This document shows positions 39,501 through 47,500 of a stretch of DNA of 64,000 nucleotides, in pieces. This DNA comes from UBA6054 sp963975575. GTDB taxonomy: Bacteria; Planctomycetota; Phycisphaerae; Phycisphaerales; UBA1924. The notes beneath the pieces were generated by a model that ran no database searches, had not been told where the DNA came from, and saw nothing but the letters and a program-made list of their open reading frames with translations. The stretch is from NCBI GenBank assembly GCA_963975575.1, contig CAXBHL010000001.1, positions 1,488,001 to 1,552,000 of the forward strand, in the 5' to 3' direction. Positions within the stretch are counted from its first letter, which is position 1. Each line of letters starts with the position of its first letter. The position numbers were made by a program, and so were the translations under genes.

Positions 39501-42500
39501 TGGCTCGATGTGCGCCGCGGTGACGTTCGCCTGCGCCTCGACGACGGCGATCTGCCGGGAGAGCGGGTCGAGCACGGTCAGTGTTCGCTTGCCGCCGGGG
39601 CTGACCGACAGGACCACGCGGCCCCAGAGATCGAAGAAGATCTCAGACATCAGCGAACCTGGGGTGACGCCTTGGCCGGCGGATGGCCGCATCGGCGGGG
39701 AGGTATTCGCCACGAAGAGGTCGTTCGACGGGTCGTTGGTCCCGTACGCGTGCGTGCGTACGGCTCGACTGGCGTCGTCGAACTCGTAGACGGTGTAAGT
39801 GGACACGCTGGTCGCGGTCGTCAGCGGGAGCACGGTGGTGGCATCGTGGAGCCGCATGCGGTGCGTGACCTGTTCGGCCTGCCCGGTCCCCCGGACGGGG
39901 GTGGTCGGATTCGCCGCTATGTACGCGTACTCGGTCTGCTCGACGATCCGGTCGTCCTCCAAAGACGTCGCGTCTGCATAGTTACCGACTTCACCGGGAA
40001 TGGCATCACCGTTGCGATCGGTCGTGTAGACGACCGTCGGTCGGTGGAGCGCGTCGTAGACCGTCTTGGTCGAGGAGCCGTTGGGATCCCACGAGGCGAC
40101 GGTCAGGCCGTAGGCATCGTACCAGCGGTTGGACTCCAGGTAGGCGCGAGTATCAGGGTCCGGTGACGTTGGGGGCGGCAACGCGGGATCGATGAGCAGC
40201 CGCGTCCGGTACACCATGCCTCGGTTGTTATACAGGGTCTGCGAGTACGTCGAGCGATCCGAGTTCGAACTCGGCGCAGGCACGGTCCCGCCGCTCAGGA
40301 AATCGGTCGCTTCCGTGAAGCTGGCTTGTTCAACGACGCGATTCAGGTCGTCGTAGCCGAGCGAGGTGTGGGGGGCCAGGGGGTTCTGGGTGCCGACGCG
40401 GCGGTCCCGGAAGTCGTACCAGTGCTTGGTGACGCGTGTGCCAACCCCGTCATACAACTCCGAATAAGTCAGATTGCCATTTCCGACGCCTGGGACGGTC
40501 GACTGAGGCGAGTCATACACGCTGAGCGCGGTCTGCAGGCTCGCTGTGCTGAGAACGCCATAAGAATCCCACGAAGCCATGCCCGTGGAGATCTGGGTGA
40601 CGCGATCCAGAACATCGTAGACATACTCAGACGCGCCGAACTCGGGATCGACCACCAGCGTCATGCGTCCGATGGCGTCGTACTCGTAAGACGTCACGTA
40701 CGACTCATTGTTGATGAACGGGCGGTTTCCTGATGCGGTTGTCGCAGTTGCAATCGTATGCCATTCGCGACTCCGGATCGTCGCGCCGCTCACCACCCGC
40801 TCCTCGTCCGATCGCGCGACCTCGGTCGGAGGAGCGAACGCGCCAGAAGTTGGCGGATACGCACCAGAGCTGTCGGGAACGTACATGCTCGTACGCACCG
40901 GTTTCCCGCCGGCGTTTATCCAACTGATGACCGCGGGACCGTCGAACTCGCTGCCGAACTTGTGCGGCAGCGAGATGTGAGCGAGATAGGGCACGCCTCG
41001 GGATACCAGTGTCCCGTCCTCGTCCACCATGTTCGTCGGGCGAACCTCGAATCGTATGTAGCGGGAGACGCCCGACGGGTCCGTGTGCTGAACGGTACGG
41101 CCGAGCAGGTCCGGCACGTAGAGATCGGTCAGCTCCTCGAACGGGCCGCTCGGGGCGGTGAAGCCGGCCGAGGAGAGCGTCGGGAAATCGGCAGGCAGAT
41201 CCGCGTCAGCGTCAACGTACGCGCCCGATGGGTCCGCGTCTCGGACAATCAGCACGAGAGATCCTGTCGTCTCGTCGTACTCTCGGTAGGTCAGCGTGCC
41301 GTGCTCGTCCTGCTCCCAGCGGAGCTGACCGAGCGTGTCGAACATGCGGAAACTGGAGAAAGTGGTTGGGGTGTCGGGCCCGTTCTGGGTCGTGGATTCC
41401 GAAGCCACCGAGCGCTTCTCCCACGCCACGATGGAAGACAGCCCGTCGTTCACGTGAAACCCGTAGGAGATGGTGGTGGTCTCGACCGGAGTGTCATCGG
41501 TGGGACCCTGGCCCGGCGAGCGCTGGATCTGGGTCACCAGGTCCGGGCGGGTTGAGCTGTACTGGAGGGTCACGGGCGTGACACCCGAGGTGTTGTCGCC
41601 TTCGGAAAATGTTGTATGGCTCTTCCAGCCGCCGGTGAAGGCCTGGCCGTACACCAGCCCTGACTCCTCACGGACGGTCGCCAGCACCGGCGCGATCGCG
41701 GTGCTTGAGCCCGGGCTGACCGGACGGGCGGGCAAGTACTCGTCCCACTCGCTCGCGGAGGGCGTCACCACGCGGGTCACCCGACGAAAGTTGTTGAAGA
41801 GTGACTGGCCGGTCGGCTGGACTCCGTCGGACGAGTAATCGAAGAGTTTGATCCAGCGGCGGCCGGTCCCGTTCGTCGGGTTCGCCGTTGCGATCGGGTT
41901 GTAGTTGGGGTCGAAGTTCCAGGCCGGATCGGCTTCAGCCTCGGTGAAGGAGACTTTCCAGGCGACCCCAGCGAACCTCGCTTGCTTCAGGTCGTCCGGC
42001 AAGGCGGTCGTAGGCCAGACAAAGTCATGGGACTCGAGCCTGTACGGTGCGTAGCCGATCTGCAGGGGCGAGCCGTCGACGGTCACGTGGGACTCGACCA
42101 CGATGCAAGAGAAGCCGTCCGAGCCGACCGCGAAGGGACTCGAAGACGGGTCGGGAACCCCGTCCGGGACGGTCCCCCAGTCGTACCGCTTGTAGATGTA
42201 GTCGTACCGGGTTCCGAGCCTGGCCCCGCCGACACCGGAGCCCCCGCAGCCGCAACCCCCGCCGTCGCCCGCGTTGACGATCTGCGTCCGGACCCGATTC
42301 CCGCCGTCTGACGACGTGTCGTACGCGATCACCTTGCTCGCGACGTCGTAGAGCGTCTGCCATTGGTCGTTAGGGAGAAAATAGTCCTCCCAGTCTTCGC
42401 CGATACAGGACGCAGACCCTAAAGATCCGGGACCGTTCCAGAAGCTGACCCAACGGAGCCGCGCGGCGGCCTCGGTTGTCGAAGAGAATCCCGTAAAGCC

Positions 42501-44273
42501 GCCGCCGAATGTGTCGTCTTCAACCGCGAGCCGGCCGTAGTGGTCCGCGAAAAACTCGATTTGCTCGGGGTAAAAAACCGCGAGCAGTTGGTGCTTCGCG
42601 CCATTGAACTCGATCCGATCGGCGGCACCGGTCGGACCCAGTGCGTAATTGTCGTACCCGTTGTAGTAGCGGTACTGGGTGACCCGCTCGTAGAAGTCGT
42701 CGTTGATCGCCGGCGCGGGAGGAGTATACGGAAGGATCTCTGGGTCGAAATCGACACGCTCAGAAGCGATCACCTCGCAGAGATCGCCGGGATTCGCATC
42801 GTACCGGCCGTCGTTGAGCTCGCCGAGGGAGCATTCCACCTCGACCAGATCTGCAATGTCATCAAAGTACAGATAACGGACCTTCTGGACAACAATCTCA
42901 GACGACCCACTCGGCCGAACAACCTGGACCTCGGCCAACCTGCCGAAGTGATGCACCGCGTCCTCTGTTGTGTCCCAGATACCGTTCGAGTTGGCGTCGT
43001 CCCACTGTGCGATTCCTGCGTAGTCGGTGCCGCTTTGCCCGTTCCACAGGAAGTACACACGTGCGTCCCACGTGTCAGGATTCGATCCCGTTCCCGTCTT
43101 CCAGTTCAACTCGATGGATTTCAGTACGGCGGGGTCGTAGCCGTTCACAGTATCAAGGTCTATTAAGAGCTCGTACTTGTAGCACCATTCGTTTCCGTAG
43201 GCGTCGCGCTCGAAAAGTAACTGCCCAACAACATCTTCGATATCAAGCCCATTCATTTCGTCAGGAAAATTTTCGGGGCGACGAGCAAAGTCGTACTCTT
43301 GGCCACCCGGTGTCCGGAGGCGATAGACGCGAACATCCGAGCCGAACTGAGGGTGATCAACTGTCTCCGGAGAGATGTACTCGTTCGAGTTGGACTTGGG
43401 GACAAACCGCGTTGTACTAGTGATACCGGAGTGCCGCTCGAACTCTCGGGTTGTGCGGACCGGGTTTCCTGCCAGTCGCAGGACATCGGATCCCTCTTCG
43501 TGGTCGCCGAAGAGTCGCTGGAAGACGTTCATGGTCCAGTTGACGCCAACGGGACCTGGCACCACGTCGCAGTACTCGTTGTACCAGTAGTAGTTCGGGC
43601 CCGTGCCGTAGAAGTTCGGATCGCTCGTGTATTCACGCGCGAGCTCGAAATCGCGGCCTGGCAGCGGAACGGTCAAATCAACTGATCGCTCAAGTTTGTG
43701 TCCCGTCAAGAAACTGACCGACTTGTCTGAACTCGTGGCGGTGTCGGGTTCTTCTGGGCAGGATTCACCGTCGCCATGGGCTCCGCCACACACCTTCGAG
43801 GCGTTCTGGAGCGGCTCGCATGGGCCGCGATCGATCGTAATCGTGAAGGAAGTGGATACGTTCGGATTAGTGTCAGAGAATGAATAGGAAATGCTGTCGC
43901 AGTCTGCAGTTGTCGTTCCGGGAGGTCCCGGGTACTGGGTACCGTTGATGGTCCAAGTGCTTCCGTCAGCGGAGATGGTGAACTCAAGAATACCTGTGCT
44001 TCCGAGCAGATTTTGACAGGTTCCGGACTGTTCAATGTTGTACTCAAATGCTCCACCATTGCAAACGCTCCCGCACAGCGTCACCTTCGCATCGTGCTCG
44101 GTCGTGCATCCGCTGGCGTTTACGTTGGTGTAGGTGTAGGTGATCTCTGAGGTCGCAACGCCATAACCCTCGGGGCATGCGCAGTCGCAGTTCTGGGCGG
44201 CCGCGCTCGATGCACAGACCAAACCAACCATAGCTGCAGTCAAAACAGTCGGTACACCGAGACGCATCCGCAT
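36519..44273 (-). CDS. Giant secreted RHS/YD-repeat protein with internal dockerin-like segment
   Basis: About 2,584 residues. The start at 44273 has GGGAGG seven bases upstream and gives a signal peptide (VPTVLTAAMVGLVCASSAAAQ). After a Cys-rich N-domain and a DUF6531-like entry (GHKLERSVDLTVPLPGRDFEL), residues of roughly 250-2330 are RHS/YD repeats that would form a cocoon-like beta-barrel. A dockerin-like insert (ADVNGDGSVNTADLGVVSANY) lies near residue 2,230. The RHS core MVRHRVYDPKLGRWLQRDPL ... LYLYARSAPGVYADPMGLC ends near 2,410, followed by a variable Cys-rich 175-residue C-terminus (QHCVWNCRM ... YLDNAAGRRCGCDAG). It may be a polymorphic toxin or a surface protein. Confidence 0.9.
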   Translation of the reverse strand: MRMRLGVPTVLTAAMVGLVCASSAAAQNCDCACPEGYGVATSEITYTYTNVNASGCTTEHDAKVTLCGSVCNGGAFEYNIEQSGTCQNLLGSTGILEFTISADGSTWTINGTQYPGPPGTTTADCDSISYSFSDTNPNVSTSFTITIDRGPCEPLQNASKVCGGAHGDGESCPEEPDTATSSDKSVSFLTGHKLERSVDLTVPLPGRDFELAREYTSDPNFYGTGPNYYWYNEYCDVVPGPVGVNWTMNVFQRLFGDHEEGSDVLRLAGNPVRTTREFERHSGITSTTRFVPKSNSNEYISPETVDHPQFGSDVRVYRLRTPGGQEYDFARRPENFPDEMNGLDIEDVVGQLLFERDAYGNEWCYKYELLIDLDTVNGYDPAVLKSIELNWKTGTGSNPDTWDARVYFLWNGQSGTDYAGIAQWDDANSNGIWDTTEDAVHHFGRLAEVQVVRPSGSSEIVVQKVRYLYFDDIADLVEVECSLGELNDGRYDANPGDLCEVIASERVDFDPEILPYTPPAPAINDDFYERVTQYRYYNGYDNYALGPTGAADRIEFNGAKHQLLAVFYPEQIEFFADHYGRLAVEDDTFGGGFTGFSSTTEAAARLRWVSFWNGPGSLGSASCIGEDWEDYFLPNDQWQTLYDVASKVIAYDTSSDGGNRVRTQIVNAGDGGGCGCGGSGVGGARLGTRYDYIYKRYDWGTVPDGVPDPSSSPFAVGSDGFSCIVVESHVTVDGSPLQIGYAPYRLESHDFVWPTTALPDDLKQARFAGVAWKVSFTEAEADPAWNFDPNYNPIATANPTNGTGRRWIKLFDYSSDGVQPTGQSLFNNFRRVTRVVTPSASEWDEYLPARPVSPGSSTAIAPVLATVREESGLVYGQAFTGGWKSHTTFSEGDNTSGVTPVTLQYSSTRPDLVTQIQRSPGQGPTDDTPVETTTISYGFHVNDGLSSIVAWEKRSVASESTTQNGPDTPTTFSSFRMFDTLGQLRWEQDEHGTLTYREYDETTGSLVLIVRDADPSGAYVDADADLPADFPTLSSAGFTAPSGPFEELTDLYVPDLLGRTVQHTDPSGVSRYIRFEVRPTNMVDEDGTLVSRGVPYLAHISLPHKFGSEFDGPAVISWINAGGKPVRTSMYVPDSSGAYPPTSGAFAPPTEVARSDEERVVSGATIRSREWHTIATATTASGNRPFINNESYVTSYEYDAIGRMTLVVDPEFGASEYVYDVLDRVTQISTGMASWDSYGVLSTASLQTALSVYDSPQSTVPGVGNGNLTYSELYDGVGTRVTKHWYDFRDRRVGTQNPLAPHTSLGYDDLNRVVEQASFTEATDFLSGGTVPAPSSNSDRSTYSQTLYNNRGMVYRTRLLIDPALPPPTSPDPDTRAYLESNRWYDAYGLTVASWDPNGSSTKTVYDALHRPTVVYTTDRNGDAIPGEVGNYADATSLEDDRIVEQTEYAYIAANPTTPVRGTGQAEQVTHRMRLHDATTVLPLTTATSVSTYTVYEFDDASRAVRTHAYGTNDPSNDLFVANTSPPMRPSAGQGVTPGSLMSEIFFDLWGRVVLSVSPGGKRTLTVLDPLSRQIAVVEAQANVTAAHIEPASGTWDVDWSAAYSGGGPDDADRVTTFFYDGLGNVSNRTAHLPDGSVQETVYEYGTTAVSTPSSDTDSLVSSSRLLREVRYPNESTGLAGTTAAYKVTYGYNRLGELRGMADQNGTTHAYARDSLGRVTSDTATVFGTNIDSAIKEIETAYDAHGRVASVLSLDASSVVKNSVAFDYTKLHQIKTLTQNASGDTSGPAAEVVTYTYADAAPAANSTGNYSRLASITYPKDHGGSPTVEYGYGSAGSIDDRIGRTAGIDVPGWVSGNANLVDYTYLGASTPVRVNYPATTYGLGLDMVKAQSGASAAGTYYGFDRFGRTVWHGWVTDGFTTGAGSLPDRTPLFARAYEYDMDSNRVLDYDARPGAAGTIRADRDWSYEYDPLDRLKQADRGRESGGFTLAVNSQQWQLDILGNWEVFGTDANGNGTFENTVAERQNRTHNYANEITLQERPSGMGSQIITQPAYDDAGNYLRNLNSTSARLTYKHDAWNRLVKIYKSSNESTGAVVLENQFNGLNWRVKRRMDLSQGAYNGVDEARTYYYSANWQVLEEHVDTNLTVDGDDDLGNTEDDINRIGQQFWGVRYIDDAVGRRVFRDTDNNGLIGTGDAGPSGFYYLTDVMFSVRAITDSAGLLHTRLDYTPYGVAMHGLAADVNGDGSVNTADLGVVSANYNGGNELQPGDTGYDPDAFLDGSDTIVLSDFTGRYSPYVSGGSGPTFNAGWIDNPEDPNGPDNSVGYDGYWFDLAGATEATSTGLYMVRHRVYDPKLGRWLQRDPLPSMRTDSAAARLGFVPSRKAMSVGEISQLYLYARSAPGVYADPMGLCADRIDQVLRKMADVLRKYAGLTNSLPDTGLLPDWLDGGKQFYKQNPKQHCVWNCRMTKRRGAGFAEKESDKKEALDIAMCELLLELGECASLLPRVTREFLEAHCQSATQPSDYLDNAAGRRCGCDAGLLAKYDSCEDCCDKEFGINADTDEGPDTKRPFGPWWDNGRPNRPF

Positions 44274-44431
44274 GTGGGGCCCTCCCAAAGGTGGGCCGAG
44301 CATACCGGCGGCCGCATTCGATGCGAAAGCTCAAAGGAACAAAAATGAAAGAATCTTTCGTGGCGGTGCCTACAAGTCCATTGACGGCAGGCAACTCTTG
44401 CCTGACACTGATCGGAAGGAGGCGACCGCCC

Positions 44432-45112
44432 ATGACAACCGCCGCAAACTGGATCATCGTTCTAAGCTCTGTCCCGGCAATCACCTGCAGTTTCGCACGG
44501 GCCGATCTTAACCCGTCGGAAACACGGACAATCGCGATCGAGCTCGGAGCCACTCCCGAAGCTCTTTCTTCGCTGGGCTTTACTCTGTCCACAGCGCAAG
44601 AAGCGTTGGCTCGCTTGGCCGAGCAGGAACCGACCGTCGCGGCGCTGCGCCAACGACAGCAGGAGGTCGTCAGCCTTCGGTCGACGCTCGCCTCGCTGAA
44701 TCGAGAGGCCCGGGCGGCCAGCGACCCGGCCGAACTCAATCAGATTAGCGCCCAGATCGTCCAGAAAACGGCGGAGGTCGACGCGGCGCTTGGGCACATG
44801 CAAGTGGCCCGGGCCCAGCTCATTACGGCGATCGTCGGTCCGGCTACCGATGCGATTCTGGCTCATCGCGTTTTCGAGGCCGGGCCGCTCCCGGCGGCGT
44901 ACCGCGTCGCCGACCTGAATGCCTCTCAGCGGAGCGAGCTCCAGTCCGCGCTGGCGGCCGAGCGTCGCGCGCTCGCCCGCGGCGAATCGGTACCTCAGTC
45001 GGTCCAGCAGACGTTGGTCGGCTTTCGTTCGATGCCGGCCGTGAGCATGGCCTTGGGATACCAATCCGGGAGCCTGCTTGAGCTCCAGCACCTGTTCATG
45101 CTGATGGACTGA
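44432..45112 (+). CDS. Predicted secreted helical protein of unknown function
   Basis: A 226-residue protein I do not recognise. GGAAGGAGG nine bases upstream fixes the ATG at 44432. A likely signal peptide (WIIVLSSVPAITCSFARA) is followed by an almost entirely alpha-helical chain with two coiled-coil-like stretches (about 60-110 and 170-210) rich in Ala, Glu, Gln and Arg and without Cys. It is divergent from the RHS gene across 158 bp, and its 3' end overlaps the convergent tyrosine recombinase gene by 17 bp. Confidence 0.75.
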   Translation: MTTAANWIIVLSSVPAITCSFARADLNPSETRTIAIELGATPEALSSLGFTLSTAQEALARLAEQEPTVAALRQRQQEVVSLRSTLASLNREARAASDPAELNQISAQIVQKTAEVDAALGHMQVARAQLITAIVGPATDAILAHRVFEAGPLPAAYRVADLNASQRSELQSALAAERRALARGESVPQSVQQTLVGFRSMPAVSMALGYQSGSLLELQHLFMLMD

Positions 45113-45686
45113 GGGGGAGGATCCGGCGCGAGCACACCCGAATCACGGACTCCGGCTCCAAGTGATCCAGGTACCGCACGGTGGTCAGCAGCGACCGGTG
45201 CCCGAGCTGCCGCCGGACGACCGCGATGTCGACCCCCTCAGCTCTGAGCTCGGCCGCGTGCGTGTGCCGCAGCCCGTGCGCGTGCACCCGCTTGTGGATC
45301 CCCGCCGCCCGCGCCAACTCGGGCAGCCTCCGCCGCATCATCGCCTGGGCCACCGGCCGCCCCGTCCGCGTGCAGAAGAGCGGCCCGCCCGCCGCGAAGC
45401 CCCTCGCCCCGTGCTCGTCCATCCATGCCTTGAGCACTTCCAGCCCCCACGGGTCGATCCCGACCGTCCGGGCCCGGCCGCCCTTCCCCCGCAGCACCCG
45501 GATGGCCCCGCGCTCGGCGTCCACGTCGCACGGCCGCAGTGCCAGCGTCTCCGCCAGCCGCGTCCCGGACCGGTACATCGTCACGATCAGCGCCCGGTTC
45601 CGCCGGTCGGTCCACGACCGCGTCCCGCACGCCTCGAGCAGCGCCCCAACCTCCTTCTTCGTCAGCACTTCCGCCGGGTACCGCAT
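45096..45686 (-). CDS. Short tyrosine recombinase (catalytic domain only)
   Basis: A 196-residue phage-integrase-family protein holding just the catalytic domain. Catalytic residues are Arg43 (SGTRLAE), the beta-hairpin Lys68, His137 and Arg140 (HGLRH), His163 (LGHRS) and Tyr172 (TVRYLDHL). The N-terminal core-binding domain of typical integrases (about 100 residues) is absent, as in some small XerH-like or phage recombinases. GGAGG eight bases upstream favours the ATG at 45686; an ATG at 45737 would add 17 residues inside a palindrome. Its stop overlaps a chromosomal-looking gene, placing it at the edge of the mobile island. Confidence 0.85.
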   Translation of the reverse strand: MRYPAEVLTKKEVGALLEACGTRSWTDRRNRALIVTMYRSGTRLAETLALRPCDVDAERGAIRVLRGKGGRARTVGIDPWGLEVLKAWMDEHGARGFAAGGPLFCTRTGRPVAQAMMRRRLPELARAAGIHKRVHAHGLRHTHAAELRAEGVDIAVVRRQLGHRSLLTTVRYLDHLEPESVIRVCSRRILPLSPSA

Positions 45687-45704
45687 CTTCGGGGCCTCCG
45701 ATCT

Positions 45705-45737
45705 ATGGATACGGTTTGTCCGTAAACCCGTATCCAT
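45705..45737 (-). promoter_or_regulatory. 33-bp inverted repeat resembling a tyrosine-recombinase core site
   Basis: ATGGATACGG and CCGTATCCAT are perfect 10-bp inverted arms around a 13-bp spacer, TTTGTCCGTAAAC. The length and design recall lox or dif/att core sites (arm-spacer-arm). It lies in the leader of the tyrosine recombinase gene, so it may instead or also be an autoregulatory operator. I found no second copy in the window. Confidence 0.55.
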
Positions 45738-45766
45738 CGTGGTGTACCTCGAGTGCGTCGCATGGA

Positions 45767-45982
45767 TCAAGGCGAATCGGCCGGATCTTCCCGCCAGCCG
45801 GGCGGCGGCTCGCCCCGGACGATGCGGACGACCAAGGGCGGGTTCCCGCAGCGGACGCACGGCGGCCGGGGCTCCTGGTCCTCGATCACCATGCTCACCC
45901 ATGTCTTGCCCCCGCACAGCCCGCACGCCCCCCGGCGGCCCAGCTTGGTTTCCATGCGCCGCACGCGCGCCGAGAGCCTCAC
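45767..45982 (-). CDS. Small zinc-ribbon-like protein
   Basis: A 71-residue protein with CGLCG at about 20-24 and CVRCG at about 42-46, the paired CxxC pattern of a zinc ribbon, and a basic N-terminus plus an acidic/proline C-terminus. A GTG start overlaps the upstream stop as GTGA, so it is probably translated with the terminase-like gene. The role is unknown; small ribbons in phage islands often bind nucleic acid. Confidence 0.65.
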   Translation of the reverse strand: MRLSARVRRMETKLGRRGACGLCGGKTWVSMVIEDQEPRPPCVRCGNPPLVVRIVRGEPPPGWREDPADSP

Positions 45983-46410
45983 GCCCCGTCCCCCGGCCGC
46001 TCGGCCCGCTCAAGGCTCTCGACCCGCACCGCCAGGTCGTCGAGCTCGATGGCCTCCCGCGCGAACCTGAGCACCTGCGTGGCCGCGGCGACGCGGGACG
46101 ACCACGTGGCCTTGGTGTCGTGCATCACCCGCAGCAGCGTGCCCACCGCGGCCGTGGCCGAGCGCTGCGTCAGCCCGATCGCCTGCGTGAACGCGTCCCG
46201 CCTCGCCCGCCGGTACTCGGCGACGAAGGCCTCCTCCTCCTTGAGCCAGCGGTGCAGCGTCCGCTCGCCGATCCCCGCTTTGGCGGCCGCCGCGGCGATG
46301 GACGGCTCGGTGAGCATGGCGATGATCGCCGCCTCCTGCGCCGGGGTCAGGTCGCAGCCGTCCTTGCGGTGGCTGGGACCCTCGATCGTCTGTGTGTCAG
46401 CGTCCGACAT
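45979..46410 (-). CDS. Terminase small subunit-like/HTH protein of a phage island
   Basis: A 143-residue basic-acidic protein. An N-terminal HTH-like region (LTPAQEAAIIAMLTEPSIAAAAAKAGIGERTLHRWL split over residues 20-55) resembles small-terminase or homeodomain-like DNA binders, and a helical C-terminus (EAIELDDLAVRVESLE) may oligomerise. The ATG at 46410 is preceded by AAAGGGGG. No large terminase, portal or capsid gene lies next to it, so packaging function is uncertain and a regulatory role is possible. Confidence 0.6.
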   Translation of the reverse strand: MSDADTQTIEGPSHRKDGCDLTPAQEAAIIAMLTEPSIAAAAAKAGIGERTLHRWLKEEEAFVAEYRRARRDAFTQAIGLTQRSATAAVGTLLRVMHDTKATWSSRVAAATQVLRFAREAIELDDLAVRVESLERAERPGDGA

Positions 46411-46546
46411 TCTGCCCCCTTTCACATGCCGCAGATTCTCTGGAAATCGTCCCGGAACGGCCTTGCACTGTCGCGCCGCTCATGCCTTCATGGGACCAAC
46501 GCGGGGGCGTCCCCGCCGAGTTGCCCGAACCCGAAGGAGACCGACC

Positions 46547-47062
46547 ATGACCGCACCAGCACCGGCCGCACGCAAGGCCCGCGCCCTCAAGCCCGCCGAC
46601 AACGCCACCGCGCCCGCCACGGCCAAACCTCCCGCCAAGGCGGGCCCGAAGGCGGGCAGGAAGGCCAAGGCGGGGAAGAACGCCACACGGGGCAACGTGG
46701 CGGCCCGTGGGCAAGGCAGCAAGGCCCCGTCCGCAGAGGCACGCGATTCCAAGGCCGCCCCAAAGAAGGAGCGCGTGGAGCACCGCGCCGCCGACGGGCG
46801 TCGCCGCCCGCCCAAGCCCGAGCGCCTCAGCGCCCTCAACGCCGCCGTCCTGGTCCTGGCCAGCGCTCCCGACGAGGGCCTCTCCGCTAAGGACATGGTG
46901 ACCCAGATGGTCGCCCAGGGGCTCTGGTACAGCCCCGCGGGCAAGACCCCCGAGGCCACGCTGTACGCCGGGATCTGCCGGGAGATCGGCCGCAAGGGCG
47001 AGCGGGCTCGCTTCCGCAAGGTCAGCAGGGGTCGGTTCGTGCTCGCCGAGCCGGCCGCCTGA
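46547..47062 (+). CDS. HARE-HTH domain protein with histone-H1-like basic tail
   Basis: A 171-residue DNA-binding-type protein. The N-terminal 100 residues are Lys/Ala/Pro-rich like histone H1 tails. The C-terminal 70 (LSALNAAVLVLASAPDEGLSAKDMVTQMVAQGLWYSPAGKTPEATLYAGI, split here) form a HARE-HTH winged helix like that of RNA polymerase delta subunit and restriction-linked factors. GAAGGAGA six bases upstream supports the ATG at 46547. It runs opposite to its island neighbours. A chromatin or transcription modulator is a reasonable guess. Confidence 0.8.
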   Translation: MTAPAPAARKARALKPADNATAPATAKPPAKAGPKAGRKAKAGKNATRGNVAARGQGSKAPSAEARDSKAAPKKERVEHRAADGRRRPPKPERLSALNAAVLVLASAPDEGLSAKDMVTQMVAQGLWYSPAGKTPEATLYAGICREIGRKGERARFRKVSRGRFVLAEPAA

Positions 47063-47215
47063 CACACCCGTCCAAGCCAGCCCCTCCGCCCCCGGCCCCG
47101 CGCCGGGGTTTCTCGTTCGGGCCGGGACTGGATCCGCGTCCCAGAACCGGTGCAAAATCCGTCTTTCAGGACGAATAATGGGGATTTGGGCATCAAACGT
47201 ACCGAAACCGGGAAC

Positions 47216-47242
47216 TTGATCCGTTACTCCAATGTATATACT
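47216..47242 (+). promoter_or_regulatory. Promoter/operator region of the AbrB-Doc module
   Basis: TTGATC (47216-47221), a 15-bp spacer and TATACT (47237-47242) form a promoter-like pair, overlapped by the palindrome GTATATAC (47234-47241), which could bind the antitoxin for autorepression. CCGGAAGGAG follows before the ATG at 47270. This AT-rich patch stands out from its surroundings. Confidence 0.5.
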
Positions 47243-47269
47243 CTGTAGCCCCGGAAGGAGACCCAAGCC

Positions 47270-47497
47270 ATGATCAAGACCCTCACCAAGCACGGCAACA
47301 GCCACGCGCTGATTATCGACAAGGCCATCCTTGAGCTGCTCAAGGCCGGCCCCGACACACCGTTCGAGGTCGTCTCCGACGGCCGCTCGCTCGTGCTCAC
47401 CCCCGTCCGCGAGCCCGACGCCGAGCAGCGGTTCAACGCCGCGCTCGAGTCCGTCCACCAGCGGTTCGGCCGCGCGATGAAGAAGCTCGCCGAGTAA
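47270..47497 (+). CDS. AbrB-type antitoxin (MazE-like) of a Doc toxin
   Basis: A 75-residue protein with an N-terminal swapped-hairpin AbrB fold (LTKHGNSHALIIDKAILELLKA, split over residues 5-27) and a short acidic-basic C-terminal tail that would wrap the toxin. Such proteins neutralise a toxin and repress their own promoter. Start supported by AGGAG about ten bases upstream. Three bases separate it from the doc gene. Confidence 0.88.
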   Translation: MIKTLTKHGNSHALIIDKAILELLKAGPDTPFEVVSDGRSLVLTPVREPDAEQRFNAALESVHQRFGRAMKKLAE

Positions 47498-47500
47498 GCC

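Noticed and set aside
37230..40166. A 978-codon open frame antisense to the RHS gene
   Set aside because: It is a Val/Arg/Gly-rich shadow of the YD repeats and has no start signal or recognisable domain.
45979..46410. Evidence for a complete DNA-packaging module
   Set aside because: Only a small-subunit-like protein is present. No large terminase, portal or capsid gene was found nearby, so a packaging claim is not supported.
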